NCBI GenBank assembly: GCA_002361335.1 | Contig: DESS01000004.1 | Span: 32,763 to 39,264 of the forward strand | Source: Richelia sp. UBA3308 | Lineage (GTDB): Bacteria; Cyanobacteriota; Cyanobacteriia; Cyanobacteriales; Nostocaceae | Direction of reading: 5' to 3' | Length of the DNA stretch: 6,502 nt | Part shown: piece after piece, positions 3,221 through 6,502 of the stretch | Position numbering within the stretch: position 1 is the first letter of the stretch | Layout: each line of letters opens with the position of its first letter | Program-made: the position numbers and the translations under genes | Notes under the pieces: model-generated | The model's database searches: none | Told to the model about the DNA's origin: nothing | What the model saw: the letters and a program-made list of their open reading frames with translations, nothing else

Positions 3221-5806
3221 GTGGATACCCGATACAACCCAGCAGAGATTGAGCAAAAATGGCAAAAGAAATGGGTAGAAATTGGCTTGGATAAAACCCC
3301 TACAGATAGTAATAAGCCAAAATTCTACACTTTGTCGATGTTTCCTTATCCATCAGGTAGCCTGCACATGGGTCACGTCCGTAATTATACTATTACTGAT
3401 GTGGTTGCCCGTCTCAAGCGAATGCAAGGGTATCGGGTGCTGCATCCTATGGGTTGGGATGCTTTTGGCTTACCGGCGGAAAATGCTGCTATTAAACGAG
3501 GAGTAGCTCCGTCAAAGTGGACGTATCAAAATATTGACCAAATGCGGGGACAATTAAAACGTCTGGGCTTGTCTATTGATTGGGATTGTGAACTGGCTAC
3601 TTGTTCATCGGATTATTACAAGTGGACTCAGTGGATTTTCTTACAGTTTTTCCAAGCAGGTTTAGCTTATCAAAAGGAAGCAGCGGTAAATTGGGATCCC
3701 ATAGATCAAACTGTATTGGCAAACGAGCAAGTTGATAGTGAAGGTCGTTCTTGGCGTAGTGGCGCTGTTGTTGAGCGTAAATTATTACGACAATGGTTCC
3801 TGAAAATTACTGATTATGCTGAAGAATTATTAAACGATTTGGATAAGTTACCGGGATGGCCGGAACGGGTTAAAACAATGCAGGCTAACTGGATTGGTAA
3901 ATCTACGGGAGCTTATTTAGAATTCCCGATTGTGGGAATGAATGAGAAAATCGCCGTGTATACAACACGTCCCGATACCGTATATGGCGTAAGCTACCTA
4001 GTATTAGCGCCAGAACATCCTTTAACTAAAGAGGTTACAACATCCGAGCAGCAAAGTGCGGTAGAAGCTTTTGTCAAGGAAATTAGCAACCAAAGCGAAT
4101 TGGAGCGCACTGCGGAAGATAAGCCTAAACGGGGTATTCCTACGGGTGGAAAAGTAATCAATCCGTTTACTGGGGAAGGAGTTCCCATCTGGATTGCCGA
4201 TTATGTACTTTACGAATACGGTACCGGAGCTGTAATGGGTGTACCTGCCCACGATGCCCGTGATTTCAAATTTGCCAAGGAAAAGGATTTAGCTATCAAG
4301 GTGGTAATTGCACCCCCCGAAAATAATGTAGAGACGGAAAATTTTGCGTCTCCTTCTTCAGCCTACACTGAACCCGGAATAGTAGTAAATTCGGGCCAGT
4401 TTGACGGAATGAACTCAACTGATGCAAAGCTTGCAATTGTGGAATATGCCGAAAAACAAGATTTTGGTAAAGCAAGAGTACAGTATCGTTTGCGAGACTG
4501 GTTGATTTCCCGTCAGCGATATTGGGGGGCACCGATTCCCATCATTCATTGCCCTAATTGTGGCGCGGTACCAGTACCTGATAATGATTTACCTGTAGAG
4601 TTGCCCGAAAATGTAGAATTGTCTGGACGTGGTGCTTCACCGTTAGCCCAATTAGAAAGTTGGGTAAATGTACCTTGCCCCAGTTGCGGCACCCCGGCGA
4701 AGCGAGAAACTGATACGATGGATACTTTTATTGATTCGTCGTGGTATTATTTGCGGTTTACCGATGCGAAAAATGAGAACCAGGTATTTGATTCGGCTAA
4801 GGTAAATGACTGGATGCCGGTTAATCAGTACGTCGGCGGTATCGAACACGCAATTTTGCACTTGTTATATTCTCGCTTCTTTACCAAAGTATTACGAGAT
4901 AGAGGTTTACTCAATTTTGATGAACCCTTCCAACATTTGTTAACTCAAGGTATGGTACAGGGTTTAACTTATATGAATCCCAACAAGGGTGGTAAAGATA
5001 AGTGGATTCCTTCTAATTTAGTAAATCCTGCCGATCCCCGCGATCCTCAAACTGGAGAACCTTTACAAAAGCTTTATGCTACCATGTCCAAATCTAAGGG
5101 CAATGGTGTCGCGCCGGAAGATGTAATCGCTAAATACGGTGTTGATACGGCACGGATGTTTGTTCTCTTCAAAGCACCCCCTGAAAAAGATTTGGAATGG
5201 GATGAAGCCGATGTAGAAGGACAATTTCGCTTCCTTAACCGAGTTTGGCGCTTGGTAACTGATTTTGTCAATAATCCACAATCATCCAAACAATCGGTAA
5301 CTCAAAATCCCCAATCCAAAATTGAAAAAGATTTACGAAGAGCGATTCATACTGCAATTAAAGAAGTCAGCGAGGATGTAAACAGTGAATATCAATTCAA
5401 TACGGCTATTTCTGAATTGATGAAGCTAAGTAACGCCCTCGCTGATGCTAAGTGTAAAGACTCACCAATTTATGCAGAAGGAATCCAAACTTTAATTTTG
5501 ATGCTGGCACCCTTCGCGCCTCACATCGCCGAAGAATTATGGCATTTGTTAGGGAATGATAACTCAGTACATACCGCAAACTGGTGCCAACACGATCCAC
5601 AAGCCTTGATTGCCGATGAAATAACTTTGGTGATTCAAATTAATGGTAAAAAACGCGGCGATTTACAAGTACCAGCACAACTAGATAAAGCTGGATTAGA
5701 AAAGTACGCTCGCGAATCCGACGTTGCCCAACGCCATATCGAAAATAAAACCATTAAAAAGACGATTGTGGTACCCGGCAAGTTGGTAAACTTCGTTATC
5801 GGTTAA
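3221..5806 (+). CDS. leuS: Leucyl-tRNA synthetase
   Basis: Charges tRNA-Leu with leucine using ATP, in the cytoplasm; a class Ia aminoacyl-tRNA synthetase of bacterial length (861 aa). The GTG start has AGGAG 8 nt upstream and gives the standard N-terminus with YNPAEIEQKWQ. The HIGH motif is HMGH at 49-52 and the KMSKS loop is TMSKS at 621-625. The CP1 editing domain (about 225-415) keeps TTRPDT at 248-253 and GTGAVMGVPAHD at 334-345; D345 corresponds to the conserved Asp that anchors the amino group of mischarged leucine analogues. A zinc-ribbon insert has CPNC (444-447) and CPSC (486-489). The anticodon-binding helical domain includes APFAPHIAEELWHLLG (763-778), and the tRNA-binding C-terminal domain ends at 861. 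A Gln/Asn/Ser-rich linker (684-701) separates catalytic and anticodon domains. All expected catalytic and editing motifs are intact. The gene is monocistronic by appearance, with an intrinsic terminator 37 bp after the stop. Confidence 0.98.
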   Translation: MDTRYNPAEIEQKWQKKWVEIGLDKTPTDSNKPKFYTLSMFPYPSGSLHMGHVRNYTITDVVARLKRMQGYRVLHPMGWDAFGLPAENAAIKRGVAPSKWTYQNIDQMRGQLKRLGLSIDWDCELATCSSDYYKWTQWIFLQFFQAGLAYQKEAAVNWDPIDQTVLANEQVDSEGRSWRSGAVVERKLLRQWFLKITDYAEELLNDLDKLPGWPERVKTMQANWIGKSTGAYLEFPIVGMNEKIAVYTTRPDTVYGVSYLVLAPEHPLTKEVTTSEQQSAVEAFVKEISNQSELERTAEDKPKRGIPTGGKVINPFTGEGVPIWIADYVLYEYGTGAVMGVPAHDARDFKFAKEKDLAIKVVIAPPENNVETENFASPSSAYTEPGIVVNSGQFDGMNSTDAKLAIVEYAEKQDFGKARVQYRLRDWLISRQRYWGAPIPIIHCPNCGAVPVPDNDLPVELPENVELSGRGASPLAQLESWVNVPCPSCGTPAKRETDTMDTFIDSSWYYLRFTDAKNENQVFDSAKVNDWMPVNQYVGGIEHAILHLLYSRFFTKVLRDRGLLNFDEPFQHLLTQGMVQGLTYMNPNKGGKDKWIPSNLVNPADPRDPQTGEPLQKLYATMSKSKGNGVAPEDVIAKYGVDTARMFVLFKAPPEKDLEWDEADVEGQFRFLNRVWRLVTDFVNNPQSSKQSVTQNPQSKIEKDLRRAIHTAIKEVSEDVNSEYQFNTAISELMKLSNALADAKCKDSPIYAEGIQTLILMLAPFAPHIAEELWHLLGNDNSVHTANWCQHDPQALIADEITLVIQINGKKRGDLQVPAQLDKAGLEKYARESDVAQRHIENKTIKKTIVVPGKLVNFVIG

Positions 5807-5842
5807 ATTTTATTCCACTTGTGCAGCTTCATTAATTGACAC

Positions 5843-5874
5843 AACCGGGGATTAAAGCCCCGGTTTTTGTTTTG
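5843..5874 (+). terminator. Intrinsic terminator of leuS
   Basis: AACCGGGG (5843-5850), a 7-nt loop, then CCCCGGTT (5858-5865) forms a perfect 8-bp GC-rich stem. It is followed by a T-rich tract through 5874 (TTTTTGTTTTG). It lies 37 bp after the leuS TAA. This is a textbook factor-independent terminator and supports a single-gene leuS transcript. Confidence 0.92.
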
Positions 5875-5961
5875 TATCTTTTTTCAAAACTTATGATTAA
5901 TCCGTCACATGGAAAAGCGCCTGACAGTTTTGCCTACCAAGCGCCTTTATTGTATAAAGTT

Positions 5962-6064
5962 ATACCATTTCACTTACTTGATGCAACATTTGAACTCGAC
6001 ACTGTTCCCTTATAGTGAGGGATTGCGAGAATAAGCTTGTGACAAACGTATTGTGAAGTGGTAT
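5962..6064. repeat. Nested inverted-repeat element of about 103 bp (MITE-like or structured RNA)
   Basis: The outer arms ATACCATTTCAC (5962-5973) and GTGAAGTGGTAT (6053-6064) pair at 11 of 12 positions, the exception being a G-T pair. Almost exactly at the same centre lies TCCCT (6006-6010) and AGGGA (6018-6022). Between them CTCG (5995-5998) can pair with CGAG (6026-6029). Outer centre is 6013 and inner centre 6014, so the element folds as one long hairpin with internal loops. No flanking target-site duplication is obvious. It could be a small non-autonomous transposon remnant or a non-coding RNA; the sequence alone does not decide. Confidence 0.45.
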
Positions 6065-6294
6065 CACTCCTTGCACAAATATAGAATATCTTTTAAGAGG
6101 TAAGTCAGGGAATTGACTGAGTGACAGTTTGTCAACTGACATAGTAAAAAACTGTTCAGCATTATCAACAGTAACCTATGAGGCAGAATAAGAGTTTACA
6201 AAGACTTCCCAGGTAAGATTACTACGAAGATGGTATTGCTTGTGGCTGTTGTATGACCTAATGGTAGATTTTATATGGTAATGGGGAATAAAGA

Positions 6295-6356
6295 TGGGAA
6301 AAAGAGTTATACCCTAAAAGGGTAATCCCACACAGCTTTGCCCAAATCTGGGCGCT
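6295..6356 (+). other. Cluster of hairpins, possible structured RNA
   Basis: TACCCT-AAA-AGGGTA (6310-6324) is a 6-bp hairpin enclosed by TGGGA (6295-6299) pairing with TCCCA (6326-6330). Just downstream, GCCCA-AATC-TGGGC (6340-6353) is a 5-bp hairpin extended by AGC (6334-6336) pairing with GCT (6354-6356) across a three-T bulge. GC-rich pairs clustered in AT-rich DNA suggest a folded transcript. I recognise no known cyanobacterial RNA family (not Yfr1-like by motif). No T-run follows directly. Confidence 0.35.
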
Positions 6357-6424
6357 TCCAAATGGCGTATCTTTATAAAGAAACGGGAGTTATTAGTAAA
6401 AAACTCAATAGTCGTCAATTTTTT

Positions 6425-6502
6425 ATGCCCAATGCCCAATGCCCAATGCCCAATGCCCAATGCCCAATGCCCAATGCCCAATGCCCAATGCCAAATGCCA
6501 AA
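6425..6502. repeat. ATGCCCA heptamer tandem array, continuing past the window
   Basis: Nine perfect ATGCCCA units start at 6425, followed by two ATGCCAA variants (6488-6501), all in 7-bp phase and reaching the window end. It is the same STRR-type class as the array at 2359-2533 but with an unrelated unit. The plus strand has no stop in any frame and reads as a repeating MPNAQCP heptapeptide with an ATG every 21 bases per frame. No ribosome-binding site precedes it, so coding is unlikely. Confidence 0.93.

Larger units (their letters stand above)
5875..6424. other. Intergenic region without a convincing gene
   Basis: About 550 bp downstream of leuS. Open frames here are short and lack ribosome-binding sites; the longest, on the minus strand at 5960-6142, covers an inverted-repeat element and looks accidental. 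The content is structural: AAGCGCCT occurs twice (5915-5945 region), a nested inverted repeat lies at 5962-6064, small hairpins at 6103-6118 and 6122-6141, and a hairpin cluster at 6295-6356. TTGTAT (6249-6254) and TATATG (6272-6277), 17 bp apart, form a weak promoter-like pair ahead of that cluster. Confidence 0.55.

Noticed and set aside
5083..5095. TMSKS in place of KMSKS in LeuS as a sign of lost activity
   Set aside because: The first position of this motif varies in functional synthetases, and the MSKSKGN core is intact.
5981..6034. 17-codon ATG frame and the nearby 12-codon frame from 6178
   Set aside because: Both are very short with no ribosome-binding site; the first lies inside the inverted-repeat element.
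5960..6142. 60-aa minus-strand ORF downstream of leuS
   Set aside because: It runs across the nested inverted repeat, has no ribosome-binding site and no recognisable protein features.

Overview
The window looks like chromosomal DNA of a filamentous, probably heterocyst-forming (Nostocales-type) cyanobacterium. The evidence is AT-rich DNA, two intact HIP1 octamers (GCGATCGC at 1408-1415 and 1872-1879), phased heptanucleotide tandem arrays between genes, and proteins of cyanobacterial type. The species cannot be named from the sequence.

Layout. Positions 1-263 are non-coding: the tail of a heptamer array, two small hairpins, and a GGAACTT box upstream of a 50-codon open frame. That frame (264-416) has a strong ribosome-binding site and a hydrophobic N-terminus, and is a plausible small membrane or secreted protein that I do not recognise. 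Positions 417-927 are an AT-rich leader with an interrupted inverted repeat, a possible housekeeping promoter and, just before the next gene, a near-perfect RpoE/ECF-type promoter. Then come an ECF sigma factor of the cyanobacterial SigG type (928-1584) and, 175 bp on, a one-pass membrane anti-sigma factor (1760-2362). The anti-sigma stop codon lies inside the first unit of a 25-unit heptamer array that ends in a hairpin. Converging on it from the minus strand is a gamma-glutamylcyclotransferase-fold protein (2580-3023). A repeat-rich divergent spacer leads to leuS, leucyl-tRNA synthetase (GTG start at 3221, stop at 5806), followed by a clear intrinsic terminator. Positions 5875-6502 hold no convincing gene: a nested inverted-repeat element of about 103 bp, a cluster of hairpins, and a (ATGCCCA)n array running out of the window.

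Functional logic. The sigma and anti-sigma genes form a classic envelope-stress module: a membrane protein holds the sigma factor at the inner face of the membrane, and its loss frees SigG. The GGAACTA-N16-TCTAA promoter suggests that SigG activates its own gene, and also decides the sigma start codon. The cyclotransferase-like gene and leuS are housekeeping or accessory genes with no visible link to the module. The best candidates for something new are the SigG autoregulatory promoter, the small open frame upstream (possibly in the same regulon), and the two structured non-coding elements downstream of leuS.
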